Below, piece by piece: positions 15,660 to 24,958 of a stretch of 64,000 bases of DNA. The notes beneath the pieces were generated by a model, which did not search any database, was not told the DNA's origin, and was given only the letters and a program-made list of their open reading frames with translations. Made by a program: the position numbers and the translations under genes. The stretch spans positions 186,001 to 250,000 of the forward strand of contig NZ_PJIL01000006.1 in NCBI RefSeq assembly GCF_002929335.1, in the 5' to 3' direction. The DNA comes from Arthrobacter sp. Y81. GTDB taxonomy: Bacteria; Actinomycetota; Actinomycetes; Actinomycetales; Micrococcaceae. Positions within the stretch are counted from its first letter, which is position 1; the number at the start of each line of letters is the position of its first letter.

Positions 15660-18600
15660 GTGTTTTCCCGCAGTGCAATCCACAAGAATCCACCCCGCAA
15701 AAATTCACTCCTCAAGCCTGCGGCCAGGCGTGCCGCCGCAGCGGTCACGGCGCTGGTTATCGCGACCGCGCTGGCGGCACCGGCTAACGCGTTACCGGCC
15801 AGCGCGGCGCCGGAGCCGAAAGGCCCGGGCTCCCCGTCGGCCGCCCATTCGCTCCGCGCACCGGTGACGGATGAGAACTTCTACTTCGTGATGGCGGACC
15901 GCTTCAGTAACGGAAGCAGCGCAAACGACGACGGCGGGCTCGGCTCCGATCCGATGGTCTCCGGCTTCGACCCCACGAAAAAAGGCTTCTACAACGGCGG
16001 TGACCTTAAAGGACTGCTGGACAAGATCGAGTACATCCAGGGCCTGGGCACCACGTCCATCTGGCTGACGCCCAGCTTCAAGAACAAGGCGGTCCAGCCC
16101 GAGGACAAATCGGCCGGCTACCACGGCTACTGGGTCACCGACTTCACCCAGATCGACCCGCACCTGGGGACCAACGACGAACTGAAGACGCTGATCGACG
16201 AAGCACACTCGCGCGGGATGAAGGTCTACTTCGACATCATCACCAACCACACCGCGGACGTGATCGGCTACGAGGAAGGCAACCGGGCCGCCTACATCTC
16301 AAAGGATGCGGCGCCCTACAAGACGGCCGCCGGCGAGGAGTTCGATGACCGTGACTTCGCCGGATCGGAGGACTTCCCCGCACTGGACCCGAAAACATCT
16401 TTCCCCTACAAGCCCAAGCTGGAACCCGGCGAGGAAGAGCTAAAGGTTCCCGCGTGGCTCAATGATCCCGCGCTTTATCACAACCGCGGCGACACCACCT
16501 TCCAGGGCGAGGACTCCTTCTACGGCGATTTCTTCGGCCTGGACGATCTCTTCACGGAGCACCCGAAAGTGGTCGACGGAATGGTGGACGTCTACGAAAA
16601 GTGGATCCGCGACTTCGGCGTGGACGGCTTCCGGATCGACACCATGAAGCACGTGAACGACGAGTTCTGGCAGGAGTTCGGGCCCAAGGTCCTGGACTAC
16701 GCCAAGGAACAGGGCAAGGACGAGTTCTTTATGTTCGGCGAGGTCTTTGACACGTCCAAGAGCTTCACCTCGCAGTTCACCACCCGCAACAAAATGCAGG
16801 CCGTGCTGGACTTCCCGTTCCAGGACGCAGCCAGGAACTTTGCTTCCCGGAGCCAGGGGGCGGCCCAGCTGGAGGCGTTCTTCGCCGCCGACGACTGGTA
16901 CACCGACGCCGACTCCAACGTCTACCAGCTCCCCACGTTCCTGGGTAACCACGACATGGGCCGGATCGGCAGCTTCATTGCCGCGGACAACCCGGGCGCG
17001 GACGACGCCGAACGCGTTGCCCGGGACCGGCTGGCCCACGAACTGATGTACTTCTCGCGCGGCAACCCCGTGGTGTACTACGGCGACGAGCAGGGCTTCA
17101 CCGGTCCCGGCGGGGACCAGGATGCCCGCCAGACACTCTTCGCCAGCCAAGTGCCCGAATATCTGGACGATGACCTGCTTGGAACCGACGCCACGCATGC
17201 CACGGACAATTTCGACACCGGCCATCCGCTCTACAGCAAGATCAGCGAACTCGCCGCGCTGACTGCCGGGCACCCGGCCCTGCGCGACGGCGCCCACCAG
17301 AACAGGTACGCCTCGGACGGCCCGGGAATCTACGCATTCTCCCGCACGGACGCGACGGACCAGCGCGAATACGTGGTGGCGGTGAACAACAGCCAGACCG
17401 CACAGACGGCGGCGGTGCCCACGTACATCGCCAAGCGCACGTACAGCCGGATCTATGGCGACGCCGGCTCCGCAACGGAATCCAAGTCGGCCGCGGACGG
17501 CAAGCTCACCGTCACTGTTCCGCCGCTTTCCGCAGTGGTCTACGAATCGTCAGGCCGGATCCCGCACTCCAAGGCGGCTCCCGCCGTCGTGCTTCAGGAG
17601 CCGGCAACAGCGGAAGGCGACAACGGCAGGATCCGGGCGGCGGCCGACGTCGACGGTTCCTCGTTCTACGAGGTCACCTTCCAGGCGCGGACAGCGGGCG
17701 GAGAATGGGAGCCGATCGGCACGGACGACACCGCCCCGTACCAGGTGTTCCACGAGGTCACCGGGCTGAACCCCGGCACGGCCGTGGAATACCGCGCGGT
17801 GGTCCTCGATAACGGCGGGCACACCTCCGCGAGCGCGGCCCGGACCGGCACTGTCCCCTCTCCAGTCCTCGTGATGCAGAAACCGGCCGAGGGCAGCAGC
17901 GTGGACGGCAAGGTGGAAGTCAGTGCCACCGCCAGCCCGGAGAAGGCAGACTACACGGTCAGCTTCGAGCGGAGCGTCAACGGCGGCGACTGGGCTGCCA
18001 TCGGTTCGGACAGTTCATCGCCGGCATACACCGTCTTTGACGATGTAGCGGCGCTGGGCCTCGCCGACGGCACCGACGTCCGGTACCGGGCAACGATGGC
18101 CGTTCCGGGCGCGGCGAACGTGGTGAGCGATATCCGGACCGTGGTGGCCGGCGAGATCCCGCAGCCGGATACGGTCACGGTGGCCGGCAGCCTGAATTCC
18201 GAGCTGGGCTGCCCGGACGACTGGCAGCCTGCCTGCGGGGAGGCCTTCATGGCGCTCGACCCGGCGGACAAGGTGTGGCGCCTCACGGTGCCTGACCTCC
18301 CGGCGGGGACGTACGAGTTCAAGGCCGCCATCAACGGCAGCTGGGACGAAAACTACGGGGCAGGCGGCGCCTTCAACGGCGGGAACATCGTGCTGGAGCA
18401 CCCGGGAGGTGCAGTCACATTCCGGTACGATCACACGACCCACCTGCTCAGCCCGGTCTACGCTTCGCAGCAGCCCGGTTCAGTGGCCGCGGCCGGCAGC
18501 ATGAACTCGGAGCTGGGGTGCCCGGAGGACTGGATGCCGGCGTGCGACCAGGCCCAATTGGTGCTGGACCCCGCCGACCTGGTCTGGAAGCTGTCCGTAC

Positions 18601-18770
18601 CCGGCCTTCCCGCCGGCACATACGAGTTCAAGGCCGCTTTGGACCGGTCCTGGGCTGTGAGCTACGGAGCGGGCGGCTCCCCGAACGGCGCCAACATCAG
18701 TTTGGCGCACGACGGCGGTCCCCTCACCTTCCGGTACGACCATTTCACCCACGTGATGACTGCCGGATAG
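15660..18770 (+). CDS. Secreted multidomain alpha-amylase (GH13) with two C-terminal X25-type modules
   Basis: A 1036-residue extracellular enzyme that starts at a GTG with GGAAGG upstream. A long Sec signal (basic start, hydrophobic core near 25-45, AxA sites near 50) leads into a GH13 barrel. All four conserved regions are present: DIITNHTADV, GFRIDTMKHV (nucleophile Asp), FMFGEVFD (acid/base Glu) and FLGNHDMGR. Two fibronectin-like segments (about 630-830) follow, then two copies of a ~90-residue module beginning AGSLNSELGCP and AGSMNSELGCP. Such modules are typical of pullulanases and large amylases. It is probably controlled by the LacI-type operator upstream. Confidence 0.9.
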   Translation: MFSRSAIHKNPPRKNSLLKPAARRAAAAVTALVIATALAAPANALPASAAPEPKGPGSPSAAHSLRAPVTDENFYFVMADRFSNGSSANDDGGLGSDPMVSGFDPTKKGFYNGGDLKGLLDKIEYIQGLGTTSIWLTPSFKNKAVQPEDKSAGYHGYWVTDFTQIDPHLGTNDELKTLIDEAHSRGMKVYFDIITNHTADVIGYEEGNRAAYISKDAAPYKTAAGEEFDDRDFAGSEDFPALDPKTSFPYKPKLEPGEEELKVPAWLNDPALYHNRGDTTFQGEDSFYGDFFGLDDLFTEHPKVVDGMVDVYEKWIRDFGVDGFRIDTMKHVNDEFWQEFGPKVLDYAKEQGKDEFFMFGEVFDTSKSFTSQFTTRNKMQAVLDFPFQDAARNFASRSQGAAQLEAFFAADDWYTDADSNVYQLPTFLGNHDMGRIGSFIAADNPGADDAERVARDRLAHELMYFSRGNPVVYYGDEQGFTGPGGDQDARQTLFASQVPEYLDDDLLGTDATHATDNFDTGHPLYSKISELAALTAGHPALRDGAHQNRYASDGPGIYAFSRTDATDQREYVVAVNNSQTAQTAAVPTYIAKRTYSRIYGDAGSATESKSAADGKLTVTVPPLSAVVYESSGRIPHSKAAPAVVLQEPATAEGDNGRIRAAADVDGSSFYEVTFQARTAGGEWEPIGTDDTAPYQVFHEVTGLNPGTAVEYRAVVLDNGGHTSASAARTGTVPSPVLVMQKPAEGSSVDGKVEVSATASPEKADYTVSFERSVNGGDWAAIGSDSSSPAYTVFDDVAALGLADGTDVRYRATMAVPGAANVVSDIRTVVAGEIPQPDTVTVAGSLNSELGCPDDWQPACGEAFMALDPADKVWRLTVPDLPAGTYEFKAAINGSWDENYGAGGAFNGGNIVLEHPGGAVTFRYDHTTHLLSPVYASQQPGSVAAAGSMNSELGCPEDWMPACDQAQLVLDPADLVWKLSVPGLPAGTYEFKAALDRSWAVSYGAGGSPNGANISLAHDGGPLTFRYDHFTHVMTAG

Positions 18771-18790
18771 GGGCCGCCGCTGGCCGGCCC

Positions 18791-18813
18791 GGCGCTCCTA
18801 CTTCCGGAGCGCC
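18791..18813. terminator. Hairpin between convergent amylase and kinase-PdxA genes
   Basis: Arms GGCGCTCC and GGAGCGCC enclose a seven-base loop (TACTTCC), 20 bases past the amylase stop. No T-tract follows. The right arm belongs to the 21-bp direct repeat described separately. Confidence 0.55.
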
Positions 18814-18846
18814 GGGCTCAGTGCTTACTTCCGGAGCGCCGGGCTC
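18799..18846. repeat. 21-bp direct repeat spanning the stop of the kinase-PdxA gene
   Basis: The 21 bases at 18799-18819 recur exactly at 18826-18846, a 27-bp period. The second copy carries the last codons and stop of the minus-strand gene (Ala-Leu-Arg-Lys-stop), so the 3' end appears to have been duplicated just beyond the gene. Confidence 0.8.
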
Positions 18847-21308
18847 GGGGACATCTCCGCTGCCTGCCGAAGTGCTTCGATCATGCTGCGCACGTCCACG
18901 ATGCCCTTGCCCGCGATGTCGAACGCGGTGCCGTGGTCCACCGAGGTGCGGATGACGGGCAGCCCTACCGTAATGTTGACGCCGGCCTCGATGCCCAGGA
19001 CCTTCACGGGACCGTGGCCCTGGTCGTGGTACATCGCCACGATCAGGTCGTAGTCGCCGCGGCCGGCCAGGAAGAAGGCGGTGTCGGCCGGGAGCGGACC
19101 GATGGCGTCGACGCCGTCGGCCTGCAGCTTTTCGATGGCCGGGGTGATCTTCTCGGCTTCCTCGCCGTACCCGAACAGTCCGTTCTCCCCGGCATGCGGG
19201 TTGATGGCGCAGACACCGATTTTGGGGTTGGCGATGCCGGCGCGCTGCATGGCTTCGTAGCCGCGGCGGACGGTCCGTTCCACCAGGCCGGGTTCGATCT
19301 TGTTGATGGCATCGATCAGGCCGATGTGGGTGGTGACGTGAATGACCTTGACCTTGGGTGTGGACAGCATCATGGACACTTCTTCGATGCCCATGAAGTG
19401 CGCCAGCAGTTCGGTGTGGCCGGGGTAGATGTGCCCGGCCTTGTGCAGTGCCGCCTTGTTCAGCGGCGCCGTGCAGATGCCCTGGACGTCGCCCTTCATG
19501 CCGAGCTCGCAGGCGATGCGGATGTAGTGGTAGGCGGCGTTGCCTGCCTCGGCCGATTCCTGGCCCCAGGGCAGGTCCTTGGACAGCAGCTTGGGATCGA
19601 TCACGTTGATGCGGCCGGGCTCAAAGACGGCTTCCTGCACGGTCTGGACCTCGACGATGTCGGGCGTGACGCCGAGGGCCTTGGCGCCGAGTTCAAGCCG
19701 GTAGACGTCGCCGATGACCACCGGGCGGCAGTCGCGGTAGGCGTTTTCCGCCAGCAGCGCGCCCACAGTCACTTCGGGGCCGACGCCGGCGCCGTCGCCC
19801 ATGGTGACAGCGATGAAGGGGCGGGTGTCCTGCTCGGTTTCGTTCACTACAGCTGAATTCATTACTGCTCCAGATTTCTCGGAAGGGCGGTCAAGTGTTT
19901 GTTGGGTTGAAAGGCCGGCAACGGGCGAAACCCTGCGGCTTTGGATCAATTGGTGAAGTTGGGTCAGCGCGTGCCGGTCGCCGAAGCTGCCGGGTTTGGT
20001 GCCCACGAGCCTGCCGTCATCGGCGAGGCTGACCACGGCTCCGTGCTGGACGGCGTCGAGCGGTTCCAGGGCGGTGATGCCGAGCGCGTCGAGTACCTCC
20101 CGGGCAGTTTCGCCGCCTGTGAGAATGAGGTCGGGTTTGATCCCGGCCGTGGGGCCCGCCGCTGGGCGCGTCTCTGGGCCCGTCCCCCGGAGAATGCCGG
20201 AGACAAAGCGGGCCAGGTTGCGGACGATCACGCCCGCCTCGCCCGGATTCACCCGGTCCGCCGCAACCGTCAAGGCAACGGCCGCCCCGGCCGCGAGCGC
20301 ATCCCTGGCGCGCTGTACCTGCGGCTGCTGCGCCGCCGGGCGGCCAAGCTGCTCCGGCCGGAGCCCGAGCAGCAGGAAACCCGCAGCTTCGAGGTCCTGC
20401 AACTGGCTCCGGGCCGTGTCGGAGGCGGAACCTACGACGGCGAGGACTGGCCCTGGGCTCCCTCGCGGCACAGCTGCCGGAGTACCGGTGACCGCGTCGC
20501 GTTGCTGGCCGGGCACATCGAGCTCCACAGACTGCGTGTTACGCGCAGGCTGCGCCCCGACGCTGCGTGCCAGGAGATCTGCAATCCCACCGGTACCCGC
20601 GAGGACCACCCGCCTGCCGCCTGCCTTGAACTCCAGCCGGACAAGCGCGTCCACAATGGCCGCCAGGTCCGCCTCGGTCTCACCATCGGCCACCACCACG
20701 GCAGGGGCCGCCCCGGACAGGATCCTGCCCAGCTGCACGGGAAGCTGTCCCGACCTCACAACATGGAGGTCCAGGAGATCAGCCGCAGGGCCCTCGGCTT
20801 GCTGCAGCAGGTCCGGCACACTGGCCGGCGGGGCAGCTGTTTCGGCCGCCCAGAGGCCGGTCCGGTTCAGCGGAACGCCGGCCACCACGGGCTTGCCCCC
20901 TACAACGGTCCTGCCCAGTTGGGGCAGGGCGCCGGCAATCACCACATGCAGCCCCAGGCCTGCAAGCGCGCCTATTTCTGCGCCCACGTTGCCCCGCCAG
21001 AGCGAGTCGATCTTCTTGAAAAGCACCCCTGCCGACGATGCGGCGGTGCCTCCGAACACTTCGGCCACGGCTGCCGCTGCCGCCCCGCCGGAGAGGTTCC
21101 GGGAGTGCGTGTCAACAACCACGACGGCGGCCGGCTGCGCTGCCTGGCCCGGAAGTTGAGCCGGCGCGATGGCCGGCGGCGTCGCCCCGGCCTGCGCCGG
21201 CGTCCCGGAGCCAAGGAGGACCCGCGTGGCCAGGCCTTGGCGGGCAAAGCACTGCCCTACTTCGGCGGCACCGGAAAAGTCATCGGCCTGAATAAGCACT
21301 GCTGTCAC
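18825..21308 (-). CDS. Fused four-carbon acid-sugar kinase (DUF1537) and PdxA-type 4-phosphate dehydrogenase
   Basis: An 827-residue two-enzyme protein. Residues 1-450 are a DUF1537 kinase: N-terminal VLIQADDFSGAAEVG and FKKIDSLWRGNVG, then an ATP-binding half with LTGGETAREVLDALG and VGTKPGSFGD. After a linker, residues 483-827 are a full PdxA-type dehydrogenase with ITMGDGAGVGPEV-like VTMGDGAGVGPEVT, CTAPLNKAALHKAGHIYPGHTE metal-binding histidines, INPHAGENGLFG and MYHDQGHGPVK. DUF1537 kinases phosphorylate D-threonate or erythronate, and PdxA2 oxidatively decarboxylates the product to DHAP. An internal ATG at 19862 has GGAG upstream, so free PdxA may also be made. Divergent from the ABC importer operon. 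Confidence 0.85.
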   Translation of the reverse strand: MTAVLIQADDFSGAAEVGQCFARQGLATRVLLGSGTPAQAGATPPAIAPAQLPGQAAQPAAVVVVDTHSRNLSGGAAAAAVAEVFGGTAASSAGVLFKKIDSLWRGNVGAEIGALAGLGLHVVIAGALPQLGRTVVGGKPVVAGVPLNRTGLWAAETAAPPASVPDLLQQAEGPAADLLDLHVVRSGQLPVQLGRILSGAAPAVVVADGETEADLAAIVDALVRLEFKAGGRRVVLAGTGGIADLLARSVGAQPARNTQSVELDVPGQQRDAVTGTPAAVPRGSPGPVLAVVGSASDTARSQLQDLEAAGFLLLGLRPEQLGRPAAQQPQVQRARDALAAGAAVALTVAADRVNPGEAGVIVRNLARFVSGILRGTGPETRPAAGPTAGIKPDLILTGGETAREVLDALGITALEPLDAVQHGAVVSLADDGRLVGTKPGSFGDRHALTQLHQLIQSRRVSPVAGLSTQQTLDRPSEKSGAVMNSAVVNETEQDTRPFIAVTMGDGAGVGPEVTVGALLAENAYRDCRPVVIGDVYRLELGAKALGVTPDIVEVQTVQEAVFEPGRINVIDPKLLSKDLPWGQESAEAGNAAYHYIRIACELGMKGDVQGICTAPLNKAALHKAGHIYPGHTELLAHFMGIEEVSMMLSTPKVKVIHVTTHIGLIDAINKIEPGLVERTVRRGYEAMQRAGIANPKIGVCAINPHAGENGLFGYGEEAEKITPAIEKLQADGVDAIGPLPADTAFFLAGRGDYDLIVAMYHDQGHGPVKVLGIEAGVNITVGLPVIRTSVDHGTAFDIAGKGIVDVRSMIEALRQAAEMSPSPALRK

Positions 21309-21419
21309 GTTCTCCTCCTCCCTTGGAATATGCGAACGGCCGGAACGGCGTTCGTGAAGAACATTCCGGCTTTCCGGGCCCTGGGGTCCGTACGTCCGAT
21401 AGCCACCATCATGACACTA

Positions 21420-21461
21420 TTGCGCGAAATGCGCCATAGGTGTTGCGCGAAACGCGCAACA
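21420..21461. promoter_or_regulatory. Tandem operator-like dyads in the divergent acid-sugar promoter
   Basis: A perfect dyad at 21441-21461 has arms TGTTGCGCG and CGCGCAACA around AAA. A second, imperfect version at 21420-21436 (TTGCGCGAAATGCGCCA) has its centre 23 bases away, about two helical turns. They lie between the kinase-PdxA start and the importer start. Paired sites of this sort suit a dimer-of-dimers repressor; the DeoR protein encoded at 30.8 kb is the natural candidate. Confidence 0.78.
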
Positions 21462-21535
21462 GTGGCAGAGTGACCCATGTAACACGGCACAGGCCATCCG
21501 GCCGCCAGCCGTCCCGTTCTACCGAGAGGTCAACG

Positions 21536-23110
21536 ATGACCGTTCTTCCTCAAGGAAGTGAGATTTCACGGCGCCGCCTCCTGCAGTTCGGCGCAGCCGC
21601 CGGTTTTCTCCTGGGCACAGGCGGCCTCGCCGGATGTGCCGGGCCCACAGGGCTACCGGGCCCAAGTACTTTGACTCTGGCCCTCAACAGGTCCCTGGTC
21701 AGCCTGGACAACAAGCTCAACCAGTTTGACGCCGCCGTCACTGTCCAGCGCGCTGTGCGTCAGGGCCTCACGGCCATCGGTCCGGAAACCAAGCCGGTGC
21801 TGGTCCTTGCGGACCGCTTCGAAATGACGGCCCCCACCGTATGGACCGTCCGGCTGCGCGACGGCGTCCGCTACTCGGACAACAGCCCCGTCCAGGTGGA
21901 GGACGTTGCCACGGCCCTGAAGATGTACCAGCAGGTGCAGGGCTCCTTCGTGGCCGGCTTCTTCCCCGAATTCCCCACCGTGGTGCCGGTGGATGACCGC
22001 ACTTTCCGGATGGTCTCCAAAAAGCCCATCCCCATCCTGGACTCGCTCATGAGCATGATCCTGATTACCCCGGCCGCGCAGAACAAGCCGGAGGAACTGC
22101 AGGAAGGCGTGGGGACCGGCCCGTACGTGGTCACCAAGTTCAACCGCGGCGCAGGCACCTACAGCCTGGAGCGCAACCCGAACTACTGGGGTCCCGCACC
22201 GCAGGTGGAGAACGTGGAAGTCCGGTTCCTCCCCGAAGAATCCAGCCGCGTCATTGCGCTGCGCAGCGGCGAGGTGGACATCATCGACTCCATCACACCG
22301 GACTCGCGCGAACAGCTCGCCGGACTTCCCGGCGTCGTCCTTAAAGAGGCGTCCAGCCTCCGGCTGAACCAGATCTTCTTCAACTTCCGCAAGCCCGCAG
22401 GCCACCCACTGGCCGATCCCCGGGTGCGCCAGGCGCTGAGCATGGCCATTGACGGCGAAGCCCTGGTGCGGGACGTGCTGGTGGACTCCGTTACCCAGGC
22501 CGAGGGCGTCACGCCCTCCAGCCTCACCGGCTACCACAAGACCGGCACCTACACCTACGATCCGGAAAAGGCCAAGGCCAGGCTCGCGGAGCTGGGCGTC
22601 AAGGACCTCACCCTGAAGATCATCTGGGAAACCGGCGAGTTCGCGTCCGACACCTCCGTAATGGAGGCCCTGGTGGAAATGTTCGGCGCCGTCGGCGTGA
22701 AAACCGAGCTCCAGCAGTTCGAACCCGGCGGCAACATCCTAGCCTGGCGCCAGGGTAAGCAGGGGGACTGGGACCTGCTGGGCAACGGCTTCCCCAGCCC
22801 CACCGGCCTGGCCATCACCATGCTGCAGGGCATGTACTCCGGCACCCCGGAGAAGGAACAGACCCGCGACACCTACCAGGGCTACGTGATCCCCGAGGTC
22901 ACGGCCAAGATCCAGGCCGCCTCCTCCGAAGCGGACCCGGCCCGCCGGACCGAACTGCTGAACGACGCGCAGCAGGCGGTGTGGGACACCTGGCCCTGTG
23001 CCTGGGCGTTCGTACCCAAGTCCGTCCTCGCCCACCGGGAGCGGGTGTCCGGCATCAACCTGGCACCCACCAACTCCTACCCCCTCGTTGATGTCCGGCT
23101 GGAGGCCTAA
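21536..23110 (+). CDS. ABC transporter substrate-binding lipoprotein (peptide/Dpp family 5)
   Basis: A 524-residue extracytoplasmic binding protein. The N-terminus has a twin-arginine motif (SRRRLLQFG near residue 11) and a lipobox LAGC near 34, so it is probably Tat-exported and lipid-anchored. A family 5 solute-binding domain fills the rest: GTGPYVVTKFNRG near 200, LERNPNYWG, DPRVRQALSMAID near 300. I took the ATG at 21536, with GAGAGG upstream. It heads a five-gene importer operon and lies three bases before the first permease. Family 5 proteins bind peptides, but also oligosaccharides and other solutes; the context favours a sugar-acid-containing ligand. Confidence 0.9.
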   Translation: MTVLPQGSEISRRRLLQFGAAAGFLLGTGGLAGCAGPTGLPGPSTLTLALNRSLVSLDNKLNQFDAAVTVQRAVRQGLTAIGPETKPVLVLADRFEMTAPTVWTVRLRDGVRYSDNSPVQVEDVATALKMYQQVQGSFVAGFFPEFPTVVPVDDRTFRMVSKKPIPILDSLMSMILITPAAQNKPEELQEGVGTGPYVVTKFNRGAGTYSLERNPNYWGPAPQVENVEVRFLPEESSRVIALRSGEVDIIDSITPDSREQLAGLPGVVLKEASSLRLNQIFFNFRKPAGHPLADPRVRQALSMAIDGEALVRDVLVDSVTQAEGVTPSSLTGYHKTGTYTYDPEKAKARLAELGVKDLTLKIIWETGEFASDTSVMEALVEMFGAVGVKTELQQFEPGGNILAWRQGKQGDWDLLGNGFPSPTGLAITMLQGMYSGTPEKEQTRDTYQGYVIPEVTAKIQAASSEADPARRTELLNDAQQAVWDTWPCAWAFVPKSVLAHRERVSGINLAPTNSYPLVDVRLEA

Positions 23111-23113
23111 GCC

Positions 23114-24049
23114 ATGACGAACTACATCCTGAAGCGCCTGGGACAGGGCCTGCTGACCGTGTTCCTCACGGTGTCCACCGTGTTCATCCTGATCCGCCTG
23201 GCCCCCGGCGATCCCGCCGTCTCCTACGCCGGACCGCTGGCCACCACCGAACAGCTCGCTGCTGTCCGGCAGCAGTTCGGCCTGGACCGGCCGGTGCTGG
23301 AGCAGTACTGGATCTTCCTGCAGCAGCTGTTCACCGGCAACCTGGGACAGTCCTACTCCTTCCAGGCCCCCGCCATGCAGGTGGTGGCCGAGCGGATGCC
23401 GTACACGCTGACCCTCGCTACCGCGTCCATCCTGCTCACCGCCGTGGTGGCCATCCCGCTGGGCGTGTGGATGTCCCGCCGCCCGGACACCGGCAAGGAA
23501 CTCGGTGTGAACGTGCTGACCATCGCCGGGCAGTCCATGCCCGACTTCTGGACCGGCATCATGCTCCTCACGGGTTTCGCTGTTTTGATACCGATCTTCC
23601 CGGCCTCCGGCTTCGCCACCTGGGGCGGGCTGGTGCTCCCCACCATCACCATCGCCATCCTGCAGATCGCCCTGATCTCCCGGATGGTCCGGCGGGAAAT
23701 GACCGCCAACTTCGCCGCCCCGTACCTCACAGTGGCCCGCTCCCGCGGCGTCAGGAACTCCGTGCTCACCTGGCGCTACGCCATGGGCAACTCCGCCATC
23801 CCGGTGTTCACCGCACTCGGTACCCGGTTCGCCGCCATGCTCAACGGCGTGGTGGTGGTGGAAGTGGTGTTCGCCTGGCCCGGCGTCGGCTCCCTGATCG
23901 TCCGTGCACTCGAAACCCGCGACTACCCCCTCATCCAGGCAACGGTCCTCCTCACCGCGCTGCTGGCGGTGGGTGTCCAGCTGGTCATCGACCTCGCCTA
24001 CCCGCTACTTGATCCCCGCGTTCGTCTTGGAAAGGCGGCAACAGCATGA
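23114..24049 (+). CDS. ABC transporter permease (DppB type)
   Basis: A 311-residue inner-membrane protein with six predicted segments. Its N-terminus (NYILKRLGQGLLTVFLTVSTVFILIR) is typical of DppB/OppB, followed by APGDPA. The cytoplasmic coupling loop has the EAA-like VARSRGVRNSVLTWRYA near 215. It pairs with the next permease to form the translocation pore. Its stop overlaps the next start by four bases (ATGA). Confidence 0.93.
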   Translation: MTNYILKRLGQGLLTVFLTVSTVFILIRLAPGDPAVSYAGPLATTEQLAAVRQQFGLDRPVLEQYWIFLQQLFTGNLGQSYSFQAPAMQVVAERMPYTLTLATASILLTAVVAIPLGVWMSRRPDTGKELGVNVLTIAGQSMPDFWTGIMLLTGFAVLIPIFPASGFATWGGLVLPTITIAILQIALISRMVRREMTANFAAPYLTVARSRGVRNSVLTWRYAMGNSAIPVFTALGTRFAAMLNGVVVVEVVFAWPGVGSLIVRALETRDYPLIQATVLLTALLAVGVQLVIDLAYPLLDPRVRLGKAATA

Positions 24050-24957
24050 GCCTCAGCGACACCGCAACGCCAACCCGGCAGCCGAGCCCCAGCGCCGTCA
24101 CCAAGGCGGACATTGCCAAGGCCGGTGCCACGCGCAGTCGTAATGCTGCCAAGTGGAAGCTCGTTGTGGGCACGGTCTGCACCCTGCTGGTCATCATTCC
24201 GATCATCTTGGCCCAGGTGCTTCCGCTGCCGGACGCCAACTTCCAGGACCTCTCCGCCCGCCGCTTGCCGCCGTTCACGAACGGGCACCTGTTCGGCACC
24301 GACCAGCTGGGCCGCGACCTCCTCTCCCGGGTGCTGCACGGCGGCCAGGTCTCGCTGACCATCGGCCTGCTGGCAGTGCTGGTCTCCGGCGCCATCGGCA
24401 TCATCCTCGGCTCAGCTGCCGGCTACTTCGGCGGCTGGGTGGACACCATCATCTCCCGCGTCCTCGAGGCGCAGATGTCCCTGCCGCTGCTCATGATGCT
24501 GCTCCTGGTGGTGGCACTGTTCGGCCCATCGATCCCGGTCATCACTTTCGTGATCGCCATCGCCCAATGGCCCGAAGTGGCCCGGCTGACGCGGTCAATG
24601 GTGCTGGTGGAACGCGAAAAGCCCTACGTCTCGGCCGCCCGGATCCTGGGCCTCCACCGGGTCCAGATCCTGATCCAGCACATCATCCCCAACGTGATCA
24701 AGCAGGCCACCCTGGTTGTCCTGCTCCTCCTGGCCCAGGCCGTTCTCCTGGAAAGCGCCCTCAGCTTCCTCGGCGCCGGCCCGCAGCGTCCGTTCGCCAC
24801 TTGGGGCCGCATCATCTCCGACGGCCAGGACTACATCACCACCTCGTGGTGGATGGTCACCCTGCCCGGCCTGGTGATCGTGCTCATGGTGGTTGGCGTG
24901 AACCTGCTGGGCGACGGCCTCCGCGACCGTCCCCGCCGCAAGAAGAAGGGTGCCTGA
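24046..24957 (+). CDS. ABC transporter permease (DppC type)
   Basis: A 303-residue DppC/OppC permease. It has an N-terminal membrane segment, the periplasmic loop HLFGTDQLGRDLLSRVLHGGQVSL typical of OppC_N, five further segments and an EAA loop with SAARILGLHRVQILIQHIIPN near 195. It partners the preceding permease, with which it shares a four-base ATGA overlap. Coupling of the whole set suggests fixed stoichiometry. Confidence 0.93.
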   Translation: MSLSDTATPTRQPSPSAVTKADIAKAGATRSRNAAKWKLVVGTVCTLLVIIPIILAQVLPLPDANFQDLSARRLPPFTNGHLFGTDQLGRDLLSRVLHGGQVSLTIGLLAVLVSGAIGIILGSAAGYFGGWVDTIISRVLEAQMSLPLLMMLLLVVALFGPSIPVITFVIAIAQWPEVARLTRSMVLVEREKPYVSAARILGLHRVQILIQHIIPNVIKQATLVVLLLLAQAVLLESALSFLGAGPQRPFATWGRIISDGQDYITTSWWMVTLPGLVIVLMVVGVNLLGDGLRDRPRRKKKGA

Positions 24958-24958
24958 C

